This document shows positions 27,640 through 36,548 of a stretch of 64,000 nt of DNA, piece by piece; the first letter of the stretch is position 1, and each line of letters opens with the position of its first letter. The notes below the pieces were generated by a model. That model saw only the letters and a program-made list of their open reading frames with translations. It did not search any database and was not told the DNA's origin. A program made the position numbers and the translations under genes. The DNA comes from Sporolactobacillus sp. CQH2019 (GTDB lineage Bacteria; Bacillota; Bacilli; Bacillales; Sporolactobacillaceae), in contig NZ_JARAJZ010000002.1 in assembly GCF_028765345.1 (NCBI RefSeq), forward strand, positions 129,942 through 193,941. Direction: 5' to 3'.

Positions 27640-28509
27640 ATGAACAGAACAATTATTGTCAGCTGTCTGTCTATTCTGATTGTCTGCGCCGGCTTCGGCC
27701 TTTTTTATCTATTAAAGATCCTGCCGACCCAGCAGACTATTGATTTCTCCCGGCAGAATATCAAGATCTATCAGTCGATCACGGCAGCTAACCAAAAAAA
27801 ATTATCGCAGCAGAAAAAAGCCCTGGCGGAGCAGATGAAAGAGGCCAGGAAGGAAGAGCAGCTTGGACAAAAGGTCGACAGGGCCGTTCTCCCGTCCGGC
27901 GCCGATATCGAACCGTTTTTTGTGTCGGTTGAACAGAAAGCGGAAACAGAGGGTGTCACCTTCTCATCCGTTGTCAAAAGCAGTACCGGCGATAACGGAA
28001 ACAGCCAGCAGGCCGCTTCGGCAGCCGACGGGAACTCTTCTGCTCAAAAAAACAATACCGGCAGTACAAAAAGTGCCGCCCGGCAAAATCCGGCGCTTTC
28101 TTTGCTAGCTTCCGATACTTACACCGTGACAATGAACGCGCAAAACCGGGCCTCCATCCTAGCCTTTATCGGATATCTCGAGTCGCAAAAACGGCTGATG
28201 CTGATCAATCAATTAAGTTTTAAAGAGAACAACCCGGTCTTTCCCGGCAGCTCCCAGGCTGCCCAGCCCGCAGGCGAAACGGGCAGCGGGACGTCCAGCC
28301 CGGCAGGGAATGGAGCCAAGCCGGCCGGCTCGCAATCCGCGCAATCCAGCGGTAGTGCCGCGACAGCCGGCAAAACGGCCACAGGCAACACCGGGAATAG
28401 TGCGTCAAAGGCTCAGGGCTCAGCGGATCAGACCGCGGCCGCCGCTCAGGCGGCGCAGCCCAAGTTCACCGCGACACTGACGCTGACGCTTTATTCGGCA
28501 AAAAAATAA
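27640..28509 (+). CDS. pilO: Type IV pilus assembly protein PilO-like, with low-complexity inserts
   Basis: 289 residues: one N-terminal membrane helix (IIVSCLSILIVCAGFGLFYLL), a coiled coil (about 45-80), then a PilO-type domain (YTVTMNAQNRASILAFIGYLESQKRLMLI). Two low-complexity segments interrupt that domain. One at about 113-148 is Ser/Asn/Ala/Gln rich. The other at about 205-272 is Gly/Ala/Ser/Pro/Gln rich and separates the final strand KFTATLTLTLYSAKK from the rest. PilO pairs with PilN outside the membrane. Last gene of the + strand pilus run. Confidence 0.82.
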   Translation: MNRTIIVSCLSILIVCAGFGLFYLLKILPTQQTIDFSRQNIKIYQSITAANQKKLSQQKKALAEQMKEARKEEQLGQKVDRAVLPSGADIEPFFVSVEQKAETEGVTFSSVVKSSTGDNGNSQQAASAADGNSSAQKNNTGSTKSAARQNPALSLLASDTYTVTMNAQNRASILAFIGYLESQKRLMLINQLSFKENNPVFPGSSQAAQPAGETGSGTSSPAGNGAKPAGSQSAQSSGSAATAGKTATGNTGNSASKAQGSADQTAAAAQAAQPKFTATLTLTLYSAKK

Positions 28510-28727
28510 TATGAGTATCTCTTTAGCTCATTTTCCTGCCTGGCCATCAGATGATGATCGACTTTTCCTGAGACCGTCAATCTCTCAAAAAACAAAGAGC
28601 GTTTCCGCGATGAACAAACTTCTGCAGCAGCTGATAAACTTCCTGTCGCAGTTGATAAACCGGATGTACCCTCGAAGACCGATTAAGCACCGGCGTCGAC
28701 CGAAAAACAGCATCTAACTGTAACCGG

Positions 28728-29282
28728 ATTTGGGGCGACGTTAACACGATTCGGTGCGCTTTTCCGACATTTCGGTGCGTCTGTAACCGGATTCGGGGCG
28801 AGTTTGGCACGATTCGGTGCGCTTTTTCCGCATTTCGGTGCGTCTGTAACCGGATTTGGGGCGACCTCTTTTGTTTGGTGCGACTTCCCGACGTTTCGGG
28901 GCAAGTTTGGCACGATTCGGGGCGCTTTTTCCGCATTTCGGTGCGTCTGTAACCGGATTCGGGGCAACCTCTCTGATTCGGTGCGACTTCCCGACGTTTC
29001 GGGGCAAGTTTGGCACGATTTGGTGCGCTTTTTCCGCATTTCGGTGCGCCTGTATCTGGATTCGGGGCGACCTCTCTGATTCGGGGCGAGTTTGGCACGA
29101 TTCGGTGCGCTTTTTCCGCATTTCGGTGCGTCTGTAACCGGATTCGGGGCAACCTCTCTGATTCGGTGCGACTTCCCGACGTTTCGGGGCAAGTTTGGCA
29201 CGATTTAGTGCGCTTTTTCGGCATTTCGGTGCGTCTGTAGCCGCATTCGGTGCGGCCTTTCGGCGTTTCGGTGCGTCGACCG
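28728..29282. repeat. Tandem 21-bp repeat array C with higher-order repeats
   Basis: About 27 head-to-tail units, nearly all 21 bp, each opening with TTCGGTGCG or TTCGGGGCG, with four 19-bp variants ending CCTCTNTN. The second halves fall into about five classes (for example AGTTTGGCACG, CTTTTTCCGCA, TCTGTAACCGG, ACTTCCCGACG). These recur in the same order, making a higher-order repeat of about 103 bp seen several times between 28791 and 29223. It lies in the gap between convergent pilO and the 6S RNA/aspS genes. No spacers, so not a CRISPR. Long frames open across it are a by-product of the period being 7 codons. Confidence 0.92.
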
Positions 29283-29712
29283 ATAAACGGCCAAAACTCC
29301 CGGCCGAAGGTTGATTTATTTAATCAATCGGGTATAAATTGCTGTTCCGATCATTCGCACCTATTGATTCCGGTCCGTTTACTGCCGTTTACTGCCAATT
29401 ACTGTTAATATTTTGCATTTTACTGCTTTACGGCGATTAACTGTACGCTCTCGTTTTCCAGCGCACCACGATTCACAGGATCCGCGCCGGTCCGAAGAAA
29501 AAGATCAAAGATCGGACGTTTTCGCCAAGTAACGCTGTCCGCACAGGACAGTCCTCCTTTTCAGCGGAATAAACCGCGTTCGCATGAACCTGCCGCTCGT
29601 GCAAAGCGACCGCTTTTCGGAAGAATCGCCGGCGCCTTCGCGCCGCGGCCCGGCTGGATACATGAGTTGAGGAGATACCCATTAGCAATCATTGAACAGT
29701 CATCGCGCAACT

Positions 29713-29759
29713 AAAAAAACCGGAACCAAGTTTTTCAGCTTAGTTCCGGTTCTTTTTTT
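29713..29759 (-). terminator. Bidirectional terminator downstream of 6S RNA
   Basis: A 13-bp stem with one mismatch (AACCGGAACCAAG pairing with CTTAGTTCCGGTT) is flanked by an A7 run on one side and T8 on the other. It can therefore terminate both the minus-strand 6S RNA transcript and any + strand read-through from the pilus operon. Confidence 0.85.
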
Positions 29760-29769
29760 TGAAAACAGA

Positions 29770-29966
29770 GCAAGAAAGCCCCGAATGTGCCGTTGTGAAG
29801 CCGCAGCTTTGAAACCCGCTCGTGAGCAGGTGGGTGCCCTGTTTCACAGTTTACGGATCCCTGCGCGGGCCTGCGTTCCGAGTGAAAACAACGGACTCCC
29901 ATTCAAAAAATGTTCGGCAAAACATATCGACTATCGACTAACACTTCAGGACTCTCTTTAACTTCT
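29770..29966 (-). ncRNA. ssrS: 6S RNA (6S-1 / BsrA type)
   Basis: 6S RNA mimics an open promoter and sequesters sigma-A RNA polymerase. On the minus strand the 5' region AGTCCTGAAGTGTTAG strongly resembles the 5' end of Bacillus 6S-1. Its first 15 bases (29942-29956) pair with CACATTCGGGGCTTTC (29774-29789), closing a rod of about 185 nt. At 29912-29925 the RNA contains the template for a product RNA beginning GUUCGG, matching the B. subtilis 6S-1 pRNA start. A sigma-A promoter lies upstream and a terminator downstream. B. subtilis has its 6S-1 gene in the same place, just downstream of aspS. Ends are estimates. Confidence 0.9.
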
Positions 29967-29972
29967 GCATTT

Positions 29973-30001
29973 ATCTTAGCACAACTGAAAGCGCTTATCA
30001 A
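29973..30001 (-). promoter_or_regulatory. Sigma-A promoter of 6S RNA
   Basis: Minus strand -35 TTGATA (29996-30001), 17-base spacer, extended -10 TGCTAAGAT (TAAGAT at 29973-29978). Transcription would start near 29966, a few bases before the 6S 5' stem. Confidence 0.8.
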
Positions 30002-30200
30002 CTTTTTATGGTCCCGGCGGGCTTTGTCTGTTCTACTTGCCGATGATCCTCCGTGCGCGGGCAGCTGCAATCTGCAGCGCCGATAAACCGGCGGCAGGGA
30101 AAGTTGCCTGCTTCCGTCTTAAGCTCCAGAAGATCGGCCCGGACCTTGTTTCCTCTCAGTCGTACCGCTTTTCAAAAAGGTATCTTCAGAATGCTTTCTT

Positions 30201-31973
30201 TTACTTTAGCAAAGTGGCCACATCAAGGTGCAGTTCGCTCAGCTGGGCCTGGTCGACTTCGCTCGGGGCATGCGTCAGCAGATCCGAAGCACTCGCCGTC
30301 TTCGGAAAAGCGATCGTATCCCTCAGGCTCGGGCGTCCCGACAGCAGCATGACAATGCGGTCGATTCCGAGCGCGATGCCTCCATGCGGCGGTGTGCCGT
30401 ACTCAAAGGCTTCCATGAGAAAGCCGAACTGTTTCTCTGCGCGTTCTTTGCTGAATCCGAGCACCTTAAACATTTTTTCCTGCATATCGTGGTTGCAGAT
30501 TCGCTCCGAACCGCTGCCCAGCTCAAAACCGTTGAGCACCATGTCATAGGATTGGGCCCGTACGCTGCCCGGATCACTCTCTATCCTGACCATATCTTCC
30601 AGAACAGGCATCGTAAACGGATGGTGTTCAGCGACAAAGCGATGTTCTTCCTCACTGTAGGAAAGAAGCGGGAATTCCGTTACCCAGAGAAAGTTAAAAG
30701 CAGACTGATCGATCAGATTGAGCATTTTGCCAAGCTTCAGACGAAGCGCCCCCAGGCTGTCGGCAACGATCTTCTTTTTGTCGGCAACGAACAGCAGCAG
30801 GTCTCCGGGTTCGGCATGCGTCCGTGCAGCGATCCGTGCAGTCAGCCCCTCATCGAAGAACTTGGCAATCGGCCCCTTCATGCCGCCTTCTTCAACCTTC
30901 AGCCAGGCGAGCCCTTTCGCTCCATACGGCGAGACAACGGCGCGCAGGTCTTCGTCAACCTGCTTGCGGGAGAAGCCGGCCGCCTGTCCCTTCACGTTGA
31001 TCGCTTTGACCTGGCCGCCCTTCTCCTGAACTTCCTTAAAGACTCTGAGCGTGCTGTCGGCTGCGATATCCGTCAGGTCGATCAAGGTCATGCCGAAGCG
31101 CGTGTCCGGCTTGTCGCTCCCGTAGAGGTCCATAGCCTGTGCATAGGTCAGTCTCCGGAAAGGACGCGGAATGTCGATCCCTTTTACTTCTTTCATTAAA
31201 TGAACAATCATTTCTTCAATCATATCCTGAAAAGCTTTCACTTCGAAAAATGACATTTCAATGTCAACCTGGGTGAATTCGGGCTGGCGGTCGGCGCGAA
31301 GATCCTCATCGCGGAAACAGCGGGCAATCTGATAATATTTTTCCATGCCCGAAGCCATCAACAGCTGTTTAAAAAGCTGAGGAGACTGGGGCAGTGCATA
31401 AAACTCGCCCGGATGAACGCGGCTCGGGACCAGATAATCGCGGGCTCCTTCCGGAGTGCTCTTTGTCAGGATCGGCGTCTCGATATCCAGAAACCCCTTG
31501 TCATCGAGAAAGCGGCGCAGCGTTTTCGTGATTTTATTGCGCATTTTAAACGTCTCAAGCATCTCGGGACGCCTTAAATCGAGATAACGATACTTCAGGC
31601 GGACGTCCTCCGACGCCTCGATACCGTCTTCGATCGGAAACGGCGGCGTTTTCGATTGATTCAGCACCCGTATCTCGCTGATCATGACTTCAATGTTGCC
31701 GGTTTTTATTTTTTCATTGATTGCTTCCGGATCACGCAATGTCACGGCCCCGGTAACAGAAAGGCAGTATTCGCTCCGCACTTTGTCCGCCTGATTCCAG
31801 GCTTCCTGAGAAACTTTCGGATTGAAAACAATCTGAATGATACCCGACCGGTCGCGCAGATCGATGAAGATGACGCCGCCCAGATCTCTCCTTTTCTGCA
31901 CCCAGCCGGCCAGTGTCACCGTTTGTCCGGCCTGTTCGGCAGTCAATTCGCCGCAATGAGCATTTCGATACAT
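30201..31973 (-). CDS. aspS: Aspartate--tRNA ligase
   Basis: A class II synthetase of 590 residues. It has the N-terminal OB anticodon-binding domain ([23 protein letters not shown]), catalytic motifs 2 ([24 protein letters not shown]) and 3 ([13 protein letters not shown]), and the bacterial GAD insertion between them. It charges tRNA-Asp. It follows hisS by 12 bases and shares the T-box-controlled transcript. The 200 bases after its stop hold no convincing terminator before the 6S promoter. Confidence 0.96.
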   Translation of the reverse strand: MYRNAHCGELTAEQAGQTVTLAGWVQKRRDLGGVIFIDLRDRSGIIQIVFNPKVSQEAWNQADKVRSEYCLSVTGAVTLRDPEAINEKIKTGNIEVMISEIRVLNQSKTPPFPIEDGIEASEDVRLKYRYLDLRRPEMLETFKMRNKITKTLRRFLDDKGFLDIETPILTKSTPEGARDYLVPSRVHPGEFYALPQSPQLFKQLLMASGMEKYYQIARCFRDEDLRADRQPEFTQVDIEMSFFEVKAFQDMIEEMIVHLMKEVKGIDIPRPFRRLTYAQAMDLYGSDKPDTRFGMTLIDLTDIAADSTLRVFKEVQEKGGQVKAINVKGQAAGFSRKQVDEDLRAVVSPYGAKGLAWLKVEEGGMKGPIAKFFDEGLTARIAARTHAEPGDLLLFVADKKKIVADSLGALRLKLGKMLNLIDQSAFNFLWVTEFPLLSYSEEEHRFVAEHHPFTMPVLEDMVRIESDPGSVRAQSYDMVLNGFELGSGSERICNHDMQEKMFKVLGFSKERAEKQFGFLMEAFEYGTPPHGGIALGIDRIVMLLSGRPSLRDTIAFPKTASASDLLTHAPSEVDQAQLSELHLDVATLLK

Positions 31974-31985
31974 TTTTTCACCCCA

Positions 31986-33251
31986 TTAATTGATTTTCGC
32001 TTTTAAATAATCGGCCAGTCCGGCAAACGCGACTTGTTCCTGAGTGCCATCGGTCATATTCCTGACTTGCGCCGCCTGCGCCTGCAGCTCTTCATCGCCG
32101 ATCACAATGACGAATCGGGCACGGTCTCTGTCGGCCTGTTTGAACTGAGCTTTCACTTTCCTGTCCATGTAATCCTTATCAGCTCTGAGTCCCGTCCGGC
32201 GCAGTTCGTTCAGGATGACAGCCGCTTTTCTGCCGGCCGTCTCACCGATCGCCGCAATAAAGCAGTCGAGCGATGTTTCGCTTTTCAGTGAAATGTTTTC
32301 GACTTCAAGAGCGAGCAGAAGCCGTTCGATACTGAGAGCGAAGCCGACACCGGGTGTTTCCGGCCCGCCGAGTTCACTGACCAGGCCGTTGTACCTGCCT
32401 CCCCCGGTCAGTGTCGTAATCGCACCTTTGCTTGATCCCATAATCTCAAAAGTCGTATGGTTGTAATAGTCCAGGCCTCTGACAAGTGTCGAATCGAGTT
32501 CATAGGCGATTCCCATTTCATCCAGAATGCCTTTCACTTTTTCGAAATAATCGTGGGCGGGTTCTGTCAGAAAATCGAGAATCGACGGTGCCGATTTCAT
32601 CAGCGGATGATCATGGTCCTTCTTGCAGTCCAGAATGCGCAGCGGATTTTTTTCAAGCCTGTTCTGACAGTCTTCGCAAAACTCGCCGATCGACGGCTTG
32701 AAATGCGCAATCAGCGCCTGACGGTGCGCCGCCCGGCTTTCCGGATCGCCCAGGCTGTTCAGCACAAGTTTCAGCTTCTTCAGGCCGAGCATTTCGTAAA
32801 AAGACATCGCCAGTGCAATCACTTCCGCATCAACCGACGGATCCTTCGAACCGAGTACTTCAACTCCGAATTGTGTAAACTGGCGTGTTCTTCCCGACTG
32901 CGGCCGCTCATAGCGGAACATCGGCCCGATGTAGTACAGTTTTGCCGGCTGGTTCGGAAGCCCGAACAGCTTATGCTCGACAAAAGCGCGAACAACGGAC
33001 GCGGTTCCCTCCGGTCTGAGCGTCAGGCTGCGGCCGCCCCTATCTTTAAAATTGTACATTTCCTTCTGAACAATGTCCGTCGTATCCCCAACCCCTCTTT
33101 GAAATAAGTCGGTGGATTCAAAAACGGGCGTGCGGATTTCCTTGTAATTGAACAGAGCGCACACCTTCCTGGCACTCTCCTCAATCTTCTGCCAGACTTC
33201 CGATTCTTCCGGCAGAACATCGTAGGTCCCGCGGGGTATTTGGATAAGCAA
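31986..33251 (-). CDS. hisS: Histidine--tRNA ligase
   Basis: A class II synthetase of 421 residues: IPRGTYDVLPEES near the N-terminus, motif 2 YYIGPMFRYERPQSGRTRQFTQFGVE, histidine-specific RGLDYYNHTTFEI and GGRYNGLV, and a C-terminal anticodon-binding domain. The start is a TTG nine bases after AGGAGG. It is the first gene of the hisS-aspS operon, downstream of a T-box leader whose specifier reads an Asp codon. Confidence 0.96.
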   Translation of the reverse strand: MLIQIPRGTYDVLPEESEVWQKIEESARKVCALFNYKEIRTPVFESTDLFQRGVGDTTDIVQKEMYNFKDRGGRSLTLRPEGTASVVRAFVEHKLFGLPNQPAKLYYIGPMFRYERPQSGRTRQFTQFGVEVLGSKDPSVDAEVIALAMSFYEMLGLKKLKLVLNSLGDPESRAAHRQALIAHFKPSIGEFCEDCQNRLEKNPLRILDCKKDHDHPLMKSAPSILDFLTEPAHDYFEKVKGILDEMGIAYELDSTLVRGLDYYNHTTFEIMGSSKGAITTLTGGGRYNGLVSELGGPETPGVGFALSIERLLLALEVENISLKSETSLDCFIAAIGETAGRKAAVILNELRRTGLRADKDYMDRKVKAQFKQADRDRARFVIVIGDEELQAQAAQVRNMTDGTQEQVAFAGLADYLKAKIN

Positions 33252-33383
33252 AATGATAGTCCTCCTTCACCTGATTTCCGCTTTCTTCCTCTGAAAGGAT
33301 GGCGGCCGGTCCGGGAAAAAATTGCCGGCGGGCCCGCCGTTTATCGCCGTGATCAAACGGATTGGATTAAACATTGCGGGATA

Positions 33384-33674
33384 ATAAAAAGCCCCCTGTC
33401 CGCCGGACTAACGACGAACAAGGGACGAATAAACATTCGCGGTGCCACCCTTGAATTGAAACATCGGCCGATGTTTCCTCTCAATCCGGTTAACGCCCGG
33501 GAGACGATTTTTCCTACTTACAACGGGCCGCTACATACCGCAACGCCTGTACTTCAGAAAAATGCCTCGGAAGTGTCCGTCTGCAGGCGCAATTCACCGG
33601 GCGCGTTCTCAGCCAAAGGCGCACCCTCTCTTTGACAGCAGACCTGCAGAACCTCTTCGTCACTGGCTTTGTTC
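33384..33674 (-). promoter_or_regulatory. T-box riboswitch leader of hisS-aspS (Asp specifier)
   Basis: Minus-strand leader of about 290 nt with T-box landmarks. Stem I contains AGAGAGGGTG and GGCTGAGAACG. A specifier GAC (33575-33577) is followed by the usual A within GGACACTTCCGAG. The T-box core AGGGTGGCACCGCG spans 33438-33451, and a terminator (33386-33425) with CTTTTTATT follows. The TGGC of the core would pair with the GCCA end of tRNA-Asp, whose discriminator is G, consistent with the GAC specifier. Uncharged tRNA-Asp should therefore induce both hisS and aspS. Confidence 0.92.
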
Positions 33675-33678
33675 CTTC

Positions 33679-33707
33679 ATAGTACGAATGATTCGTCAAT
33701 ATGTCAA
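33679..33707 (-). promoter_or_regulatory. Sigma-A promoter of the hisS-aspS operon
   Basis: Minus strand -35 TTGACA (33702-33707), 17-base spacer, -10 TACTAT (33679-33684), placing the start of the T-box leader near 33672. Confidence 0.75.
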
Positions 33708-33810
33708 GTTTTCGCGAAAAACAACTGCTCGATACCTTTTAATTTTTAAAAATCTGATTTTTATCGCAACGCCGACACATCACTGCCGCGATCCTGCCGG
33801 ATTGCCGGGA

Positions 33811-34257
33811 TCAATGCCTCTTGCTTTCTATAATCAGGGTAACCGGTCCGTCATTGATCAGCGACACCGCCATCATCGCGCCGAATCGCCCGGTTGAGAC
33901 CGTTACTCCCCGGCTCCTCAGTCGTGCATTGAAAGCCTCGTAAAGCGGTTCAGCCTGATCGGGACGTGCGGCCTCGATAAAACTCGGCCGCCTTCCATGC
34001 GACGTATCCCCGTAGAGTGTAAACTGCGAAACGGACAAAATTTCTCCCCCGGTTTCCTGAATCGATCGGTTCATCTTCCCTTCCCCGTCTTCAAAAATAC
34101 GCAGGCCGACGATTTTATCAGCCACATAATCCATATCTTCAGCCGTGTCGCCCTTTTTAATACCGACGAGCAGCATCAGTCCCTGCCTGATCTGCCCGAC
34201 TGTTTCCCCGCCAATTCGAACACGGGCTTCCATGACTCTCTGAACAACCACTCTCAC
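33811..34257 (-). CDS. dtd: D-aminoacyl-tRNA deacylase
   Basis: A 148-residue homodimeric editing enzyme hydrolysing D-aminoacyl-tRNAs. It carries the two signature motifs [17 protein letters not shown] (with the SQFTL segment) and the [11 protein letters not shown] block at the C-terminus. The start is a GTG preceded by GGGTGA. It lies 65 bases after relA, the usual Bacillus order. Confidence 0.95.
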   Translation of the reverse strand: MRVVVQRVMEARVRIGGETVGQIRQGLMLLVGIKKGDTAEDMDYVADKIVGLRIFEDGEGKMNRSIQETGGEILSVSQFTLYGDTSHGRRPSFIEAARPDQAEPLYEAFNARLRSRGVTVSTGRFGAMMAVSLINDGPVTLIIESKRH

Positions 34258-34322
34258 ATCCGCTCACCCTTTTTTGATATTAAATCGCCTGATGATGATT
34301 CTGTACGACACGGCCGTTCCGA

Positions 34323-36500
34323 TCATTGCATCACGCGGCGCACGGAATAAATATCCGGAAGACGCTTAATCTTGTCGACCACACGGCGCAGATGGCTGAT
34401 ATTCGTAATCGCAATGGTCATATGAATTGAAGCCACCTTGTTTTTGTCGGCTCTTCCCGACACTGCATTGATTGCCGTATGAGCATCCGAAACACACTGC
34501 AGCACTTCATTAAGCAGCCCGTTGCGGTCATAGCCTGTTATCTCAATATCGACATTGTACTCTTTCGATTTCTCTTCATTATTCTCCCACTCCACTTCCA
34601 TCAGCCGTTCATCCGACTCTTCATTTTTGATGTTCGGACAGTCGACACGATGGATCGTGACGCCCCTTCCTCTCGTTACATAGCCGATGATCGCATCGCC
34701 GGGGACGGGATTGCAGCAGCGGGCAAGCCGGATCAGTAAATTGTCGACCCCCTTGACACGCACGCCGAGCGACGTCCGGCGGCGGTGAACGACGGTATTT
34801 TTCGACTCGGGAAACTGCTTGGCCGCTTCATCCGCTTCTGTCTCTTTCGCCGTTTTCTCGTCTTCAGTCAGTCTGGCGACGACCTGTTTCGCCGGAATTC
34901 CGTTCAATCCGACTGCAGCGTACAGTTCATTCTCATGGGAAAAATTATATTTTTTCACAACATTGGCGATATTCGCCTCAGTCAGTGTATCTTTCAGGCT
35001 GATTCCCTGGCTCCGCAATTCTTTTTCAATCATTTCTCTGCCGTTCGCTACGTTCTCCTGGCGCTGCTGCCTCTTGAACCACTGCCTGATTTTGTTTTTT
35101 ACCGCCGAACCTTGGGCGATCTTCAGCCAGTCGCGGCTCGGTCCGTACGAATGGTTCGATGTCATCACTTCGACAATATCCCCGGTCTTCAGCTTATAAT
35201 CGAGGGGCACCATTTTCCCGTTGACTTTTGCGCCGACCGTTTTATTGCCGATTTCCGTATGAATCCGATAGGCAAAATCAATCGGCACGGAACCGACCGG
35301 AAGTTCGATAACATCTCCCTTAGGCGTAAAAACAAACACTGTGTCGGAAAACAGATCCATTTTGAGTGATTCCATAAATTCTTTAGCGTCTTCTGTCTCA
35401 TTCTGATACTCAAGAATCTCACGGAACCAGGTCAGCTTGTCCTCAAATTTATTATTGATATTTCTTGTTTTTCCTTCTTTATAGGCCCAGTGCGCCGCGA
35501 TGCCGTATTCGGCAACGTCGTGCATTTCCTCGGTCCGGATCTGTACTTCAAGCGGATCTCCCTTCGGCCCGATCACCGTCGTATGCAGAGACTGATACAT
35601 GTTGGCTTTCGGCATGGCGATATAATCTTTGAAACGGCCCGGCATCGGCTTCCAATGTGTATGAATGATACCGAGAATCGCATAACAGTCTTTAATGCTT
35701 TTTACAATAATCCGGACCGCAAATAAATCATAGATTTCATTAAACTGTTTGTGCTGATTCACCATTTTCCGATAAATACTGTAGATATGCTTCGGCCGTC
35801 CGGAAATCTCCGCTTCGATATCGACCGTTTTGACATACTTCTTCAGGTCTTCGACCACCTGGGCAATATAGGCCTCGCGCTCTTCTCTTTTTTGCTTCAT
35901 CAGATTGACGATTTTGTAGTACTGCTGCGGTTTCAGATAGCGCAGCGATATATCCTCAAGTTCCCATTTTATCGCCGAAATGCCGAGACGATTGGCAAGC
36001 GGTGCGAATATTTCCAGCGTCTCATTCGCTTTCTGAATTTGTTTTTCCTTGCTCATGAATTTCAATGTGCGCATATTATGGAGCCGATCGGCAAGCTTCA
36101 CGATGACGCACCTGAGATCGCGGGCCATGGCGACGAACATTTTCCGGTGATTTTCCGCCTGCTGATCCTCTTTCGACGTGTATTCAAAATGTCTCAGCTT
36201 GGTTACCCCGTCGACAAGCGTGGCGACATTGTTTCCGAATGTCTCACGAATGTTGTCGAGTGTAACCGGAGTATCCTCAACCACGTCATGGAGAAAGCCG
36301 CTGATAATGGTCGTCGCGTCCATTTTCAGGTCGACCAGTATGCCGGCGACTTCTACCGGGTGCGTGATATACGGCTCGCCCGATTTGCGGACTTGTCCGC
36401 TGTGCGCCCTACTCGCAAACTCATAGGCCTCCTTAATCGACGCAATATCCTTTTCATCGAGATAAGCAGAGGCCTTCTGGATTAATTCATCCATCGTCAT
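34323..36500 (-). CDS. relA: Bifunctional (p)ppGpp synthetase/hydrolase RelA/Rel
   Basis: A 725-residue stringent-response enzyme that makes and degrades (p)ppGpp. In order: HD hydrolase domain (HPVEVAGIL then FLHDVVEDT, His71-Asp72), synthetase domain (FNEIYDLFAVRIIV, GRFKDYIAMPKANMYQSLHTTV), TGS domain (DVIELPVGSVPIDFAYRIH), the CNPVPGDAIIGY helical/zinc region, and a C-terminal ACT domain (DIEITGYDRNGLLNEV). Both catalytic domains look intact. The ATG follows AGGTGA. It has its own promoter and is separated from apt by a terminator. Confidence 0.96.
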   Translation of the reverse strand: MTMDELIQKASAYLDEKDIASIKEAYEFASRAHSGQVRKSGEPYITHPVEVAGILVDLKMDATTIISGFLHDVVEDTPVTLDNIRETFGNNVATLVDGVTKLRHFEYTSKEDQQAENHRKMFVAMARDLRCVIVKLADRLHNMRTLKFMSKEKQIQKANETLEIFAPLANRLGISAIKWELEDISLRYLKPQQYYKIVNLMKQKREEREAYIAQVVEDLKKYVKTVDIEAEISGRPKHIYSIYRKMVNQHKQFNEIYDLFAVRIIVKSIKDCYAILGIIHTHWKPMPGRFKDYIAMPKANMYQSLHTTVIGPKGDPLEVQIRTEEMHDVAEYGIAAHWAYKEGKTRNINNKFEDKLTWFREILEYQNETEDAKEFMESLKMDLFSDTVFVFTPKGDVIELPVGSVPIDFAYRIHTEIGNKTVGAKVNGKMVPLDYKLKTGDIVEVMTSNHSYGPSRDWLKIAQGSAVKNKIRQWFKRQQRQENVANGREMIEKELRSQGISLKDTLTEANIANVVKKYNFSHENELYAAVGLNGIPAKQVVARLTEDEKTAKETEADEAAKQFPESKNTVVHRRRTSLGVRVKGVDNLLIRLARCCNPVPGDAIIGYVTRGRGVTIHRVDCPNIKNEESDERLMEVEWENNEEKSKEYNVDIEITGYDRNGLLNEVLQCVSDAHTAINAVSGRADKNKVASIHMTIAITNISHLRRVVDKIKRLPDIYSVRRVMQ

Positions 36501-36548
36501 ATTTCCATCACCTTATGCGATGCCTCATTTCCGGATTGTATTATCACT

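Noticed and set aside
28511-28717. Small 68-residue frame directly after pilO, with an amphipathic helix LLQQLINFLSQLINRMY
   Set aside because: No ribosome-binding site before either possible start and no recognised family; its end runs toward array C.
28577-29240. Long open frames over array C on both strands
   Set aside because: Same reason: periodicity keeps frames open on both strands, and the 19-bp units shift the frame between repeat phases. No start signals.
28728-29282. CRISPR array
   Set aside because: Units are contiguous with no unique spacers, repeats are degenerate and only 21 bp, and there are no cas genes in the window.
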